Under the pieces are notes generated by a model that saw nothing but the letters and a program-made list of their open reading frames with translations, did not search any database and was not told the origin of the DNA. This document shows positions 27,601 through 41,200 of a stretch of 64,000 bases of DNA, piece after piece. Positions within the stretch are counted from its first letter, which is position 1; each line of letters starts with the position of its first letter. The stretch comes from Bactericera cockerelli (lineage: Eukaryota > Arthropoda > Insecta > Hemiptera > Triozidae): positions 9,443,595-9,507,594 of the forward strand of contig CM044962.1 of NCBI GenBank assembly GCA_024516035.1, in the 5' to 3' direction. The translations under genes were made by a program, and so were the position numbers.

Positions 27601-29251
27601 AAAAATGAAAAATAGGTCAATTTTTTTTTATTTTTTTAAATTTTGACCTTTGGACCTAATGTGTTGCATATTAAAAGCTTTGTCTCTAAAAGTTGCAATT
27701 AGTAGTAACTTTTTTTTTTCTTAAATCGGTCAAGGTAGGGTCAATAAAGATTTTTCGTTACGGCAATTTTCAACGTTTCGACCGTACAAAAAGGCTCCTC
27801 GCTCAAAAAGTACAACCCAAATCGTTACGATCGGCACTTTTAGATTTGCAATAAAATTGCGGTTCTAAATATGTATAATAAAGTATATGTCCTCGCGACG
27901 AATCGAGATTTCTACTCAAAAAACCTCAAAAGTAATGCGCTTTTGATTTTAATTTTTTTTTTTTAGAAATTAACTTTGCATCAAATAAGTTTCAATAACA
28001 TTGTTACCTGTATTCCATTCAATAAATAAAAAGCCTGTTCTAAAATATTATTGAGAGAGAAGAAAAGCTGTCTGTATTCGTTGTATGTGTAGGTACAAAT
28101 TACAAATATATATTCAGTTTCTTGTGGGACCTTTGGATTTCAACAACAACAAAACAAATCGCTTCCACTGCCTTTTTCCGCACCCAAAGGTACCCACCCC
28201 CCCCCCCCCCCCCCCCAACTTTCGACACGGATATCTTAGTTGCCCCCCCCTAGAGCGGATGCTGGCTACGCCCATGGCTAGAACTCACAAAAAAAATCGC
28301 ACTCAACCAGTTACAAAAAATTCCTCCGGACAAAAAATAATAATAATAATATCGCCTTATTTATACTGCCCGATGAGGACTATTATGTGCCATTACTCCA
28401 GCAGTAAGCTCAAGACATATAATTACGTGGTAAAAATCACAAATGGGAGTATAACTTGTCAATCTTACCTAGGTTAAGTATTAAGTCCATGTAATTGCAG
28501 TGAAACACATTGCGTTTGAACATTAGTTAACACTTAAACGACCGGGTGTACCACGGGTGGTACACGCGTGTCTGTACGGAATGGACCGAGTGTACCACCG
28601 GTGGTACACGCATGCACTACGCCTGTGAATAGCCTAAACATCGCCGGTCCCACGGGAGAACTGACTAAAAACATGCCGGTCGTCTGTGTTAAAAAAAAAA
28701 AAATGTCCCGGCTGGGTTTCGAACCCACGACCTGTGGGAACTCTGGATTCACAGAGTGCCGCCTTGTACCACTGAGCTACCACTGGGACAGACCCCCGCC
28801 CGCTCACCTAGAATGACGGCCACCATACACTCGGGCTCCGTCGCCTGCATGCTCTCGTCAATCAGGATCGAGTGGAACTTGATCTTGAGGAGGCGCGGGT
28901 CGCCCGCCCCGACGCACGTGCAGCAGATGACGTCAGCGTTGTCGAGCAGAGACTTCTCCGCCGACTTCTTCAGGGAGCGGTAGCGCTTCTCGTCGGCAGA
29001 AGACAACTCGCCCGTTTCCTCTTTCAGCTGGAGCAGCTTCTTCAGCTCGGAATTCCTGAGAAAGGATTCAAAAAATAATATCATTCTATGTGACATCTTG
29101 TGACTCAAATTACACGTATTATACTCCTCTCAACAGGATGTTAAGATCTGCTAACACCGATTGTGGATTGGATTTTTAAAACAATTGTGATATATGTATA
29201 TTGTAGAGTATTTTAATGTCTTTCGATTACCATTTACCATGTATGTGTTCC

Positions 29252-29289
<38 letters not shown>

Positions 29290-32200
29290 TATATCTCGAT
29301 TGATTTTGGTTATAAATATTGTTATTTTGTACAAAGAGCTCTGATGCTCGTCAATAAATGAACCGGTACACCCGGTATTATTATTATTATTATTAATAAT
29401 TAATTATTGAATATTGCAAAATGTTAAAAAAAAAAACAGTCTAAAAAGAATTATGATGAATTTATTTGAAGAGAATGCCGTAGGCATTATAGCACAGCCC
29501 TTGATCAAGTTTTGTTTAATAATTTCAATTTTTTTGTAAAATGTACATATAATAATAAAAAAAAATTGTAAATAAAACTTGATTAAATCTGTTTAATTCT
29601 AAAACTATTGTGTTCATTTTTGTAAAAAAAAAATATTTTTATTATTATTTTATTTTTTTAATGAACATTGTCAATTAAACTTTTTTTTTTTTTTTTTTTT
29701 TAACGTCGCTTTCAACTGCATGGTCATATCACGACGGGGGTGTTACCCTCCATTCGCAGGAAGCTCACAAACCTGCTACCCACATTAACCTCACCCAGAC
29801 TTTTAAATGTATAGTTACATCACTATTTTTTCTTCTTTTTTTAACTGAAATCTATATGATCCGAATCTCGTTGTGCAAGGAACACAGGCAAATCTAAAGC
29901 TTCTCGACTTATGGCCCTTCACCTTCAGAACGAGTCTTCTTCGGTCTTCTGCCAACTGTCGATACAATGAATCGTCTCGGTCAACAGTCATAAAGAACAG
30001 TCTTTATGAAAAAAAAAAAACAATTTTTTTTTTCTTTCTAAACCTATGAGGGTATAGAATTTCTATTACCGGAGCGCACGAATAGCTCAGTGGTTAAGCA
30101 CTCGCTTGCCATACGGAAGGTCCCGGGTTCGAACCCCCACGCCGACAAGAATTTGTATTCATAATTTGGTTACAGTTCTTTGTTAAGGGATACCTTCCGG
30201 TGCACTCGTGTTGACCCAGCACCTAAATGGGAAGTATTGTGTCACTTCTTGCCCATCAGAGGGGAGGCATACTACGGGATGGGCAGGCTACAACACAGAC
30301 CACAAGCGTCTACAGTACCTCCTGTTTCATGACTACGAAATATAAAAGGTTGTGAAACACTCATCTTAAAAAAAAAAAAAAAAAGGTATAGAAAGTATTC
30401 TTTTCGGTCGTTTTTCTTCTTCTTTCTTTCTTTTTTCAACTCACATCTCCATGTTCCGAATCTGGTTGTGCAGGGCGAGGAAACTGACGGGCGAATCGAT
30501 GGCCTCGCGGCTCTTGGCGCACACCCGCACCACCTTGAGTCCGGTGCGGTGGATCTTCTCGGTCAGCTGGTCGACAGCGATGTTGGACGGCGCACACACG
30601 AGGACCGGGGAGCCGGTCTGCTTGACCAGCTGGTAGACGATGGTGGCCGAGGTCACGGTCTTGCCCGTGCCCGGGGGGCCTGGGGAAGGAGGGAAGGCGA
30701 TTTATTTTTTTATTATTTATTATTATAGGGTGGCGTCATCGTGCACGATGGTAGCCAGACAGTGGAGTAATGACTCAGCACTTCTACCATTGTCTATACA
30801 AGGAGGCTAATAATTGACAAGGGCTCCCAGAACCAAGCCAATGCTGGTCCACTCCCTGTTTATAGTCCCCCCAACCAGACTGCTGGTCTACTCCCTGTTT
30901 ATAGTCCCTCAGCCAGACTGCTGGTCTACTTCCTGTTTATAGTCCCCCAGCCAGAGTGTTTTATTTTTTATTCAAATCCACAAATTTATGCACTTTACAT
31001 TACAAGTATAAGAGAGATTTTATTAATTTTTTTGGCATCGGTTCAGAAAAGCTTGGAATTATTATTTTTTACACCAGACTAAACTCAGTTCTACTAAAGG
31101 CGGCACTCTCACGTGGGTTCGAAACCCAGCCGGGACATGACATGTTATCCTTCCATTTGGGATTTTTGCCACATAATAATATGTCTTGGGCTTACCGCTG
31201 GAATAATGGGACTTTAATAGTCCTAATTGGGCAGTATAAATAAGACGATATTATTATTATTACCTTGAATGTATGTATGTATGGTTTTATTTGTGGTGAA
31301 GCACAAGGTCTCTTCACAATTTTTGTGGGTAGCGCAGCATTACTAAGAGCCTCCTGTACTTTTCGAATTATTCTATTACATTAATTTCTTTTTACTCTGG
31401 TAATGCCGCCACTGATGGTCGTTACTCATACAAGTAACTACTCATTTTTCCTCACGAGGTATGAGTTATTACCTTGAATGAGGGACAGGGGCCGCTGTAT
31501 GGCATGCTTCACAGCGTACACCTGACTTCGGTTCAGATCGGGCAGGTTCGGCGCCGAGAAGTGCTTCGGCAAGTGACATCGGAACAGCACCTCGTCCACA
31601 TTGTGGCCGAGCAGCCGATGGTAGATGTACGCGGACACGGATTGGTCATCCACGGCGAACTTGCGAAGTGCCAACTGCATTCTGAAGGAGGGGGGGAATA
31701 AATTAAATCATAAAGGGTGGCATCATCGTGAACGGTGGTGGACAGACAGTGGAGTAATGACTCAGCACTTTTACCACTGTCTTTACAAGGAGGCTAATAA
31801 TTGACAAGGGCCCCCAGAACCAAGCCAATGCTAGTCTCCTCCCTGTTTATAGTCCCCCAGTCAGACTCTAAAATTAAATAAAAAATAATAATAATAAATC
31901 ATTAGTTTTATTTTTCATATTTTTTTTTGTTTACAGAGGACCCATCCTAAGCCATTTTTATTTGGCTTCTAAGATCTAAAAAATAGCGATAGATTTTACA
32001 TTACATGATACACAGGTTGCAGCCTTTCTCTTCTCTCTCTATATCTAATAAAGTGTTAAATAATAATAATAATAATAATACAATGAAGATTTCCCGTTGG
32101 CTTGAGATTTATCTCCGCCCCGTTTATTGTAATATCAATATTAATGTAAAATATACGTAATATCAATATTAATGTAAAATATACCTACAAATAATAGTAA

Positions 32201-35200
32201 TAATCACAAATAATAGTAATAATCACCTGTCAAACGAGGTCGACTTCCAAATGAAATCGACGGAGAAGCCGGTGGTCTTGTCGGTGGGCGCCTCGTTCGC
32301 GTTCTTCAGTTCCAGCCCGACCTCGTCTCCAAAGTTGTCCGGGATCTTCATCACGTGCCCGAGGCTGAACCAGGCCTTGGCTCCCGCGTCCCAGCCCAGG
32401 CTCAGCTTGAGCTCGTCTCCTTGCATCAGCCGCATGTCTGTGATTGGAGAGAGTAACGATGAGTCTATTATAATACAGTCCAACCTGGATTTTTTTTCTC
32501 TTAAATAAAGGTTTCTTGTATAAAAATACAATTTTCTATTTTTCTTCTTCTTTTACTCTGTCTTATCCCGCTTGAGTAGGGTCGACGTTGTTCAACCTCA
32601 TGGTTGAGGTTGGTTGGTTTTGGCACATTTTTACGGCTGAATGCCCTTACTAACACCAACGATACTATTTGATTTAATGTCCTGGATTAGGACGGGGGTT
32701 TTACCCTCCATTCGTTGGGAATCGTACCAGCTACCCACATTAACCTCACCCAGCCTGGGTAGGGCCGGAAATGCCAGGCTTACATGTACGGAGGGAACAG
32801 AATTTTCTGTGTGAAAAATCTGCTCCGACCGGGATCGAACTCAGGATCTCTGGACTACGGGCAGTAGTCACAACCGTTACGCCACGAAGGCTGGTAATTT
32901 TCCATTATAGAGAAGTAAATTTGACGTGGAAATCGTTCTCTTGTATCCAGGTTTCTCTTATATCCAGGTTTGACTCTATTAAAACTAATAATAATAATCT
33001 GATCAAACTGAGCATCTAACAGATATCTGGACCACAAGCAGTAGTCATAACTTCTACAGCACAGAGTTTGAAGTAGGTCCACTTCAGAGAAAGAGAAGTG
33101 AGTAAAGAGAAAGATCATGATCCCCTGGTAGCTCACCCCACTAAAACACAACTAAATTTTAACCTCTCAAACTAAATATTACAACAAAAAAAATACCAAA
33201 TAAAATTGTATTAAATTTTTGGTAACATTTATTTTCAATAGATGATTGCTTGACTCTTTTTCATTTCAAGAATTTACTGTAGACACTTGTTGTCTGTGTT
33301 GTAGCTGGCCCATCCCATCCTATACCTTGCTTCTGACGGCAAAAAGTGACACAGTACGTTTCCATTTAGGTGTTTAGTGAACACAAAGCACAAGGGAAAA
33401 TTAGCACCAAAATGGAAGTAGTGTGTCACTTCTCATCCACCAGTGCTTAAGCACACAACAGAATGGGCAAAGTAGAACACTTACCACACACAGTAACTGC
33501 AACTTCATGGCTATATAAATTAAAAAAAGGTTGCAGACACTGGCTGGTAATACCAGCCCCAGTAATCGGCGGATTCTTTGAAAATTTGATCCGCCATAAT
33601 CCTTATTATAATTTAAAATCATGTAATTCTCAAATACTGGGTTAAATCCCCAGGGATAGGAACCAGCTGCTATGTCCATGTTCATATTATTGTCAATTGT
33701 AAATAAATAAATAAATATTATTTAAAAAAAAAAGAACATTCGTCCTTAAAAAATAAAAATAAAAATCACCTCCATCAGTCTTTGCCAGACTGAAGTAGGC
33801 GATGGTCTTCTTGTTCAGTCCCACGTCCCAGCGTACGGTCACATTCTCCTGTGTCTGCGACTCCTTGAGACGCTTGTCATAGTCCGCCTCGAGTTTCACC
33901 AGGGGACCGAAGATGTTCTGGTACTGGTATCCGTCCTCGTACCTGAAGAGGAAGAAGAGGTTGATGTTGAATTTACCATTGTCACTGTGGCCAAGTTGTG
34001 TATAATAATAATATCATCTTGTTTATACTGCCCGATAAGGACTATTAAAGTCCCATTATTCCAGCAGTAACATATTATTATGTGTTAAAATCCCAAATGG
34101 GAGGATAACTTTCAATGACCCGGCTGGGTTTCGAACCCACGACCTCTGGAACCTGTGGATGCCGCCTTTACCACTGAGCTACCGAGACAGTGCAATAGGC
34201 TTGCACACACGGTGCTGAGTTTGATTCCCAGCTGCCTGGAATTTTCTACTCTGTACTTTGGATGTCTGGTGTCCACTTATACCTCGTGATGAAAAATGCA
34301 TGATACCAGCGCCTGCACCAGAGTATAATTAATGCTGCACTAGCCACAAAAATTGTGAAGAATCCTTTTGCGTCACCAGAAATAAATCATACTTTCTTTT
34401 AATTTTATACTCATTTTTTTTTTAAACAAATGTCAATATGAGGATAGAATCAAAACCTGAAGCTTGGTGGTTTGAGTACTTTGGAGATTTAATATGAATG
34501 GGGTACAAAATACTTCTACAGGGTGGACCAAAAAAACGTTTACACCCGTTAATGGTAGATTACTGACGACATTTCCAGGCCGGATCTGCAATCCGTTTTT
34601 TCGGATTCGCCTTTATAACTGCACAAAGTGATTTTTTGCAACTTTCTGAAAAAGTCCGACTTTGGCTTATTCTTCAGGTCAGAACTTTTTTCCTATTTAA
34701 GATGGGTTGATTCTGAACATTTCTGCAGAAAGCCAACAAAATTTCGATGTTTCTAGCTACACTACTTTGTTTTTTACGATTTGGTTTGGCATCTTTTTTG
34801 ACACCTGAATAGAAAAAAAATTCTCATGTAAGTTTTTTACACTTTGAAACACTCAAGATTTTCCCGAGCAAATTTTGGCACAGACATGGGCAAGTTTGAT
34901 AAAAGTTGGCGGCCACCCCAAGGATGCTAAAAAATAATTTTACGATTTTTTATCACGTGATCTTCTGGGAAAACGAACCAGGTAAGTCTCAAAAAATTAT
35001 GTTCAAAATCTTAAAAGTGTTGACCGTGTAAGGTCGTCTTGTACTCAAAGAGTAATTAGCTATTTACGTCTGATAATTATTTTCCTTGGAATTAATTAAA
35101 GGCCAGTCAAATGAATGATTGTTTGTTTCTCGATGATAGTTTTCAAGCATATTTTTCTGCATTCTATGAAATATTATTTTTAAACTTCTTGAGTTTTTTT

Positions 35201-38200
35201 AGTACAAGTTACATAATAATTATTATTCGGATGCTGAAATGGCAGATTTGCATTTGGCAGAATATGGAGCTGCCAACAGGAACATTTGGGATCACGTGAA
35301 AAACATAGTTTACGAAATACCAGTGGAGACGCAAGAGTAGCAGAATCTGGTAGCAAGAATCCTGTTGGCATTTGATGACCCGACAGAAAAACCTGAAATC
35401 TTCCGCAACATTAGACGGAACATGATTTGCTGTCTCTGGCGTTCGGACCCGGGTGGGATCTTCCGCATGGCAAGTGACTAGCTTACCACTGAGCTAATCG
35501 TGCGCTTCTAATCGTTTCTCATTGAACATACTCAGACAAAATGTTTATTTTTAATACCTTTTTGATTATACCCAAATAGTATAAAACATAATAAAATTTT
35601 ATTCATTTTACAAAATATTATCTTGTTTTTTTTCAGGATTTCTATTAGAAGTTGGCAGTCGGTAAATATTTGTTATTTAATTAGTATTGTTTATGATAGA
35701 AGAACCTACCTACATATTTACCTGGCATTATTTTATAAACTCTACTTTCGTTAGGAAAATTCACCAGTTTATTTTCTCTCTTAGGGAAGCATAAGAAAAA
35801 CCATCCATTATCAGGGCAGTCTCTCAGGGTCTTACATGAATAATAATTATGTGACTTATGATACCAATAGTATCTGATATAACTCAATTTACATATGGTA
35901 TTACCTCCAAAGAAACCATAAGTTGTTGGTGTTACAACAAGTCAGATACAGGTATGAATAAAATATTCCATCAGATTTTTTTTTGATAATTAAAAAAATA
36001 TTGATCGCCGAGAATTGAACATCGGTCATACGTCTAATACTCTTAGCACTAGCACATCTAGCTAACACCACTGACAATCTGAAAAGCACGAAAACTATCA
36101 TTTGAATTTTCCTAAACTGGCTGATGAAGACATGTAAGACCGCGGTATTCAAAAACTGCAATGTAAACAAATTTTGTAAACAATACAAGACGCCCTTACA
36201 CAGTCTACAGCTAGAAAACTCTTAGGAATTTTGAAGAGTTTTTGGCAAACATCTAATAATTTTTCCCAGAAGATCACGTGATAAAAAATCGTAAAATTAT
36301 TTTTTAGCATCCTCGGGGCTGCCGCCAACTTTTATCAAACTTGCCCGTGTCTGTGCCAAAATTTGTTCGGACAAATGTCGAGTGTTTTATTTAGTAAAAA
36401 AGTTTTTTCGTGTGTTTTTTTTCTGTTCAGGTGTGAAAAAATATGACAAACCAAACCGTAAAAAACAAAATAGTGTAGCTTAAAACATCGAAATTTTGTT
36501 GGCTTTCTGCAGAACTGTTCAGAATCAACTCATCTTAAACAGAAACAAAGCACTGACCCGAAGAATAAGCCAAAGTCGGACTTTTTTGGAAAGTTACAAA
36601 AAATCACTTTGTGCAGTTACGAAGGCGAATCCGAAAAAACGGATTCCAGATCCGGCCTGGAAATGTCGTCAGTAATCTACCATTAACGGGTGTAAACGTT
36701 TTTTTGGTCCACCCTGTATATTTTATTACTCTTTAAAATAGTCTCATTTTAAATGTATTAAAATATGAGGTTTGTATTGGAGACTTCAAATATACAATAA
36801 AAGTAATATATTTAAAAAAAAAAACTGAAAAATCTGTTAAAGTGTTATTCTGTCACAAACTATCTGAAAAAATGTTGTACTGTAAAGACACTCACTTCAT
36901 AATTAGTAACAAAAAGAATCTTTAATCACCTTTTTTTTTTTTTTTTTTTTTTTTTAACATCTCCATTTATTTGACAAACATCTATACTTATAAAAGAGAG
37001 TTTCACTCACTGACTGACTGACTGACTGACTGACTGACTGACTGACTGACTGACTGACTGACTCACTGATTCATCACTGTTTCTCCGAATTGGTAAGTCC
37101 TAGGAAGCTGAAATTTGGTGGGTAGCTTTGTCTTACAGTCTAGATGTGCAATAAGACGGGGTTTTTCGAAATTTCCACTACAACACCTGCCATTGGCGAA
37201 AAAGGACTTTTTACTTTCACCGCTATTTCTCCGCATTGATAAATCCGAGAAAGTTCAAATTTGGTAGGTAGCTTTGTCTTACAGTCTAGATGTGCAATAA
37301 GACGGGATTTTTCGAAATTCCCATTACAACACCTGCCATTGGTGAAAAAGGACTTTTTACTTTCACCGCTATTTCTCCGCATTGATAAATCTGAGAAAGT
37401 TCAAATTTGGTAGGTAGCTTAGTCTTATAGTTTAAATGTGCGATTAGACGGGATTTTTCAAAATTCCCACTACAACACCTGCCATTGGCGAAAAAGGATT
37501 TTTTGTTTTCACCGCTATTTCTCCGCATTGATAAATCCGAGAAAGTTCAAATTTGGTAGGTAGCTTAGTCTTATAGTTTAAATGTGCAATTAGACGGGAT
37601 TTTTCAAAATTCCCACTACAACACCTCTCATTAGCGAAAATGGACTTTTTACTTTCACCGCTATTTCTCCGCATTGATAAATCCGAGAAAGTTCAAATTT
37701 GGTAGGTAGCTTAGTCTTATAGTTTAAATGTGCGATTAGACGGGATTTTTCGAAATTCCCATTACAACACCTGCCATTGGTGAAAAAGGACTTTTTACTT
37801 TCACCGCTATTTCTCCGCATTGATAAATCCGAGAAAGTTCAAATTTGGTAGGAAGCTTAGTCTTATAGTTTAGATGTGCGATTAGACAGGATTTTTCGAA
37901 ATTCCCACTACAACACCTCTCATTAGCGAAAAAGGACTTTTTACTTTCACCGCTATTTCTCCGCATTGATAAATCCGAGAAAGTTCAAATTTGGTATTTA
38001 TGTTTGTCTTATTGTCTGAATCTACAAAATTGGGCTTTTCGAAACTCCCACTACAACATCTGCAGCCATTGGCGAAAAAGGAAAATTTACTTCCACTACT
38101 TTTCTCCGCACTGGTAAGTCCGAAGAAGTCCAAATTTGGTGTGTAGGTTTTTTTACAGTCTAGATTTGCATTTGGATGGGATTTTTTTAAAACTCCCACT

Positions 38201-41200
38201 ACAACACCTGCCTATTACTCCATATTGGTAAGCCCTAAAAAGTTCAAATTTGGTGTGTAGGTTCGTTTTACGGTCTAGATGAGAAATTAGACAGAATTTT
38301 TTCGAAATTCCCACTACAACAACTGCCTGTTACTCCGTATTGGTAAGTCCAAAAATGTTCAAATTTGGTGTGTAGGTTTTTGTTTTACGCTCTAGATTTT
38401 CAATTAGACGGACCTCAATACACTACGATCATGCCTCAATACACTACGTTCATGCCTCAATACACTACGGTCATGCCTCAATACACTACATTCATGCCTC
38501 AATACACTACGTTCATGCCTCAATACACTACGTTCATGCCTCAATACACTACGGCCATGCCTCAATACACTACGGTCATGCCTCAATACACTACAACAAC
38601 TGCCTGTTACTCCGTGTTGGTAAGTCCAAAAATGTTCAAATTTGGTGTGTAGGTTTTTTTTTACGCTCTAGATTTTCAATTAGATGGACCTCAATACACT
38701 ACGATCATGCCTCAATACACTACGATCATGCCTCAATACACTACGGTCATGCCTCAATACACTACGTTCATGCCTCAATACACTACGGTCATGCCTCAAC
38801 ACACTACGGCCATGCCTCGGCCCGCAAAGCGGGCGACAGCCCGCTAGTAAATTAATACAATCAAAAATAATAGAAAGGTATACCCGTCTTCAAAGTTAAA
38901 AACTGTGAAGAAGACGGTATCTGAGTAGGATTATATCTGATTACCTGAGCAGAACCTGATGCGGGTCCTCGTCAACTCCGGGCTTCTCCAGGTCCTGGAA
39001 CGTGGCCTCGGCATTGTCTTTCCACACCTCTTCCAGCTTGGCAATCTGAGCGGAGGACACCTGCCGGCCCCTCTGCTGCTCCTGCTCCGATGGCACCTTC
39101 ACCAGCCATGACAGGAAGCTGCGGTCCGCTATCAGTGGCTTCCACTGCTCTTGATCCCTGCAAGGAGATAGCAGCAAACAAAAATTGTGAAGAATCCTCA
39201 TCCAAATAAATCTATCTTTTTTTTTAATTTTTATACTCAAAAGTTCTAAACAGACGTCAATGGTTAGATCAATAAAAGGATGGACTCAAAACCTGTGTGA
39301 ATCTTTTTGGTCAACTATAAGTTTTTATGAAAAGCAAACCAACACCTTTTTTTTAGTATACCTGATGGTAGTGAAAGTTTTGTTTGGATTTTTTTTTTTC
39401 TTTTCTTTTTTAATGAGCTGATAGCATTTGAATGATTTGTTTTTCACTGAGTGCATCAACATTTTTATGTTTCAAAACATTGAAACCTACATCATCAATC
39501 ACCAAAGACATTACACTAAATTATAATGAAAAAAATAGAGGAACACAAGCTTATTTTCCTTTAAGCACTACCTATGTATTTCTATGTGATTGGAAAGTGA
39601 TGTAACATCTTCTGAGAATCAAAAACAGGGCAATGTGTGTATGTGCGAGTGTGCTACACTACTTGCCCAGCTAGAGGACTATAAACAGAGAACAGACTAG
39701 CCAACCCTTACAAGCCAGGCTAGCTTGCAGTGTCCTAAGGGTTTGATGGCATATAAAGGGTTGGGTGGAAGAGATTGCCATAGGCAATAACCCCGCCCTT
39801 TAGTTAGGACATTTATGTTTTCAAATATTTTCTATTCTTTTTCATTTTTATTGTATATATTGTTTTTTTGATTTTTCACTGTTAAAATTATTATTTATAT
39901 GTACATAATGTCCTTTTGTATCTAATAAAGAATTATATAATAATAATAATAATAATAATAAAGAAAAGACCGAGTCCTTACGATGGTTGATCGCACTTAG
40001 AAATAAGTGGTTCAGGACAAGCCAACTTTGAAATAAAGTTGGCTGGATACCATCACTCACCCCTCCAGCTGTAGCCAAGCTGGCTACAACAACAACAACT
40101 TGGCCACACAGTGACTATTTGATTGAAAATGTTTAGTAAAAGCTCCTGGGAGCAATAAAAAACTTTTTCACTTACCAGTTCATGTCCTTGAGGGAGTTCT
40201 GAGCAGCACATGGCTGTCTACATAGAAGCACCACAACAGAATCTGCCTTGGCTGGGATGAAGCCCAGGACAAAGATGTTGCGTACACCACAGGTGTAGCA
40301 TTCCAGCACAGTCTCACCCAGGGGTCCATCTTTGTGCAGGGTCACTTCCTAAAAGATGAAAAAAATATATATTATTAGTCTTAACTTAAAATAAAAAATG
40401 CGTGAAAATTTTGAAAAAAAAAAGATTAAAAAAAAATAACTTATCCCTGTGGTTCACTTCGTTTCAATTAAACTTGTTAGAATTCAGTAGTGAACCATAT
40501 ATAATTATATAGCTTGAGAGTTTTGAGATAACAGGATTTTGAATAAGGAGCAAAGTTTGACAAGTTTAGTGTCAGAGAATTCTTTTGAGTTATTATGATT
40601 TTCAACTTACTGGGATTTCGAATAAGTGAGATTCTACTGTAATTTCAATAATCCTGTATTTTTGGTCTTCCTGCTATGGCATTTGATTGATAAACCAGCC
40701 AAGTGCATTAGGGATGTCTGTGGCTATTTCGTGTGGTTTAGGCACTTGCACACCAGGGATCCTTGAGTTGTATCAATGAGAAATGATTTTTCTCATTTTA
40801 CAAATGGACTAATAAACAAAAACAAATGGGACAATGAAAAAGAGGTAGTCAGAAGCTTAGTGGGTCAATTATAAAAGCCAGAACTAACTTTGTGCTTGGC
40901 CCGAACCAAATGGTTGATGATGTGTGACCCACTGGTGTGGCCACGACCATTGCAGAACCACTTCTTGCAAATGTTACACATGATAACATAGGCTGGGTCA
41001 TGGATGCCACAGTACTTGCAAGCGTGGGGTGGAAGTTCCTTGTTGAAGAACTCGTTCCCATCTTCTTCTTCCTCTTCAAACTGAAGCTCGTGCAGTTTCT
41101 GGGACACAAGGTTGAGGTTGGAACTGTCTGCCTGCTTTCCATTCACCTGGAGAAGAAAATATAAAAGTTAACCTTCTTGAATATCACATGTCTTTTCTTA

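Larger units (their letters stand above)
36981..38847 (+). mobile_element. Non-autonomous Helitron, 1.87 kb, carrying tandem arrays
   Basis: 5' end A|TCTATACTTATAAAAGAGAG, then a (GACT)n stretch at 37005-37066. 3' end has the hairpin GCCCGCAAAGCGGGC, then GACAGCCCGCTAG|T. Insertion between A (36980) and T (38848) is as expected for Helitrons. The interior has about seven 146-bp units (37070-38010), three diverged units, and two arrays of 20-21-bp repeats. No Rep/helicase gene. Confidence 0.92.

Noticed and set aside
30073..30140. A tRNA gene
   Set aside because: A and B boxes are present, but the sequence is followed by a SINE body and poly(A) and occurs in several copies; it does not fold as a clean tRNA.
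37140..38199. Series of 76-105 codon minus-strand frames with similar peptides
   Set aside because: They follow the 146-bp Helitron repeat and lack any conserved domain; frame openness is due to the repeat.
37070..38820. CRISPR-like regular repeats
   Set aside because: Units are directly tandem without unique spacers, inside a Helitron of a eukaryotic genome.
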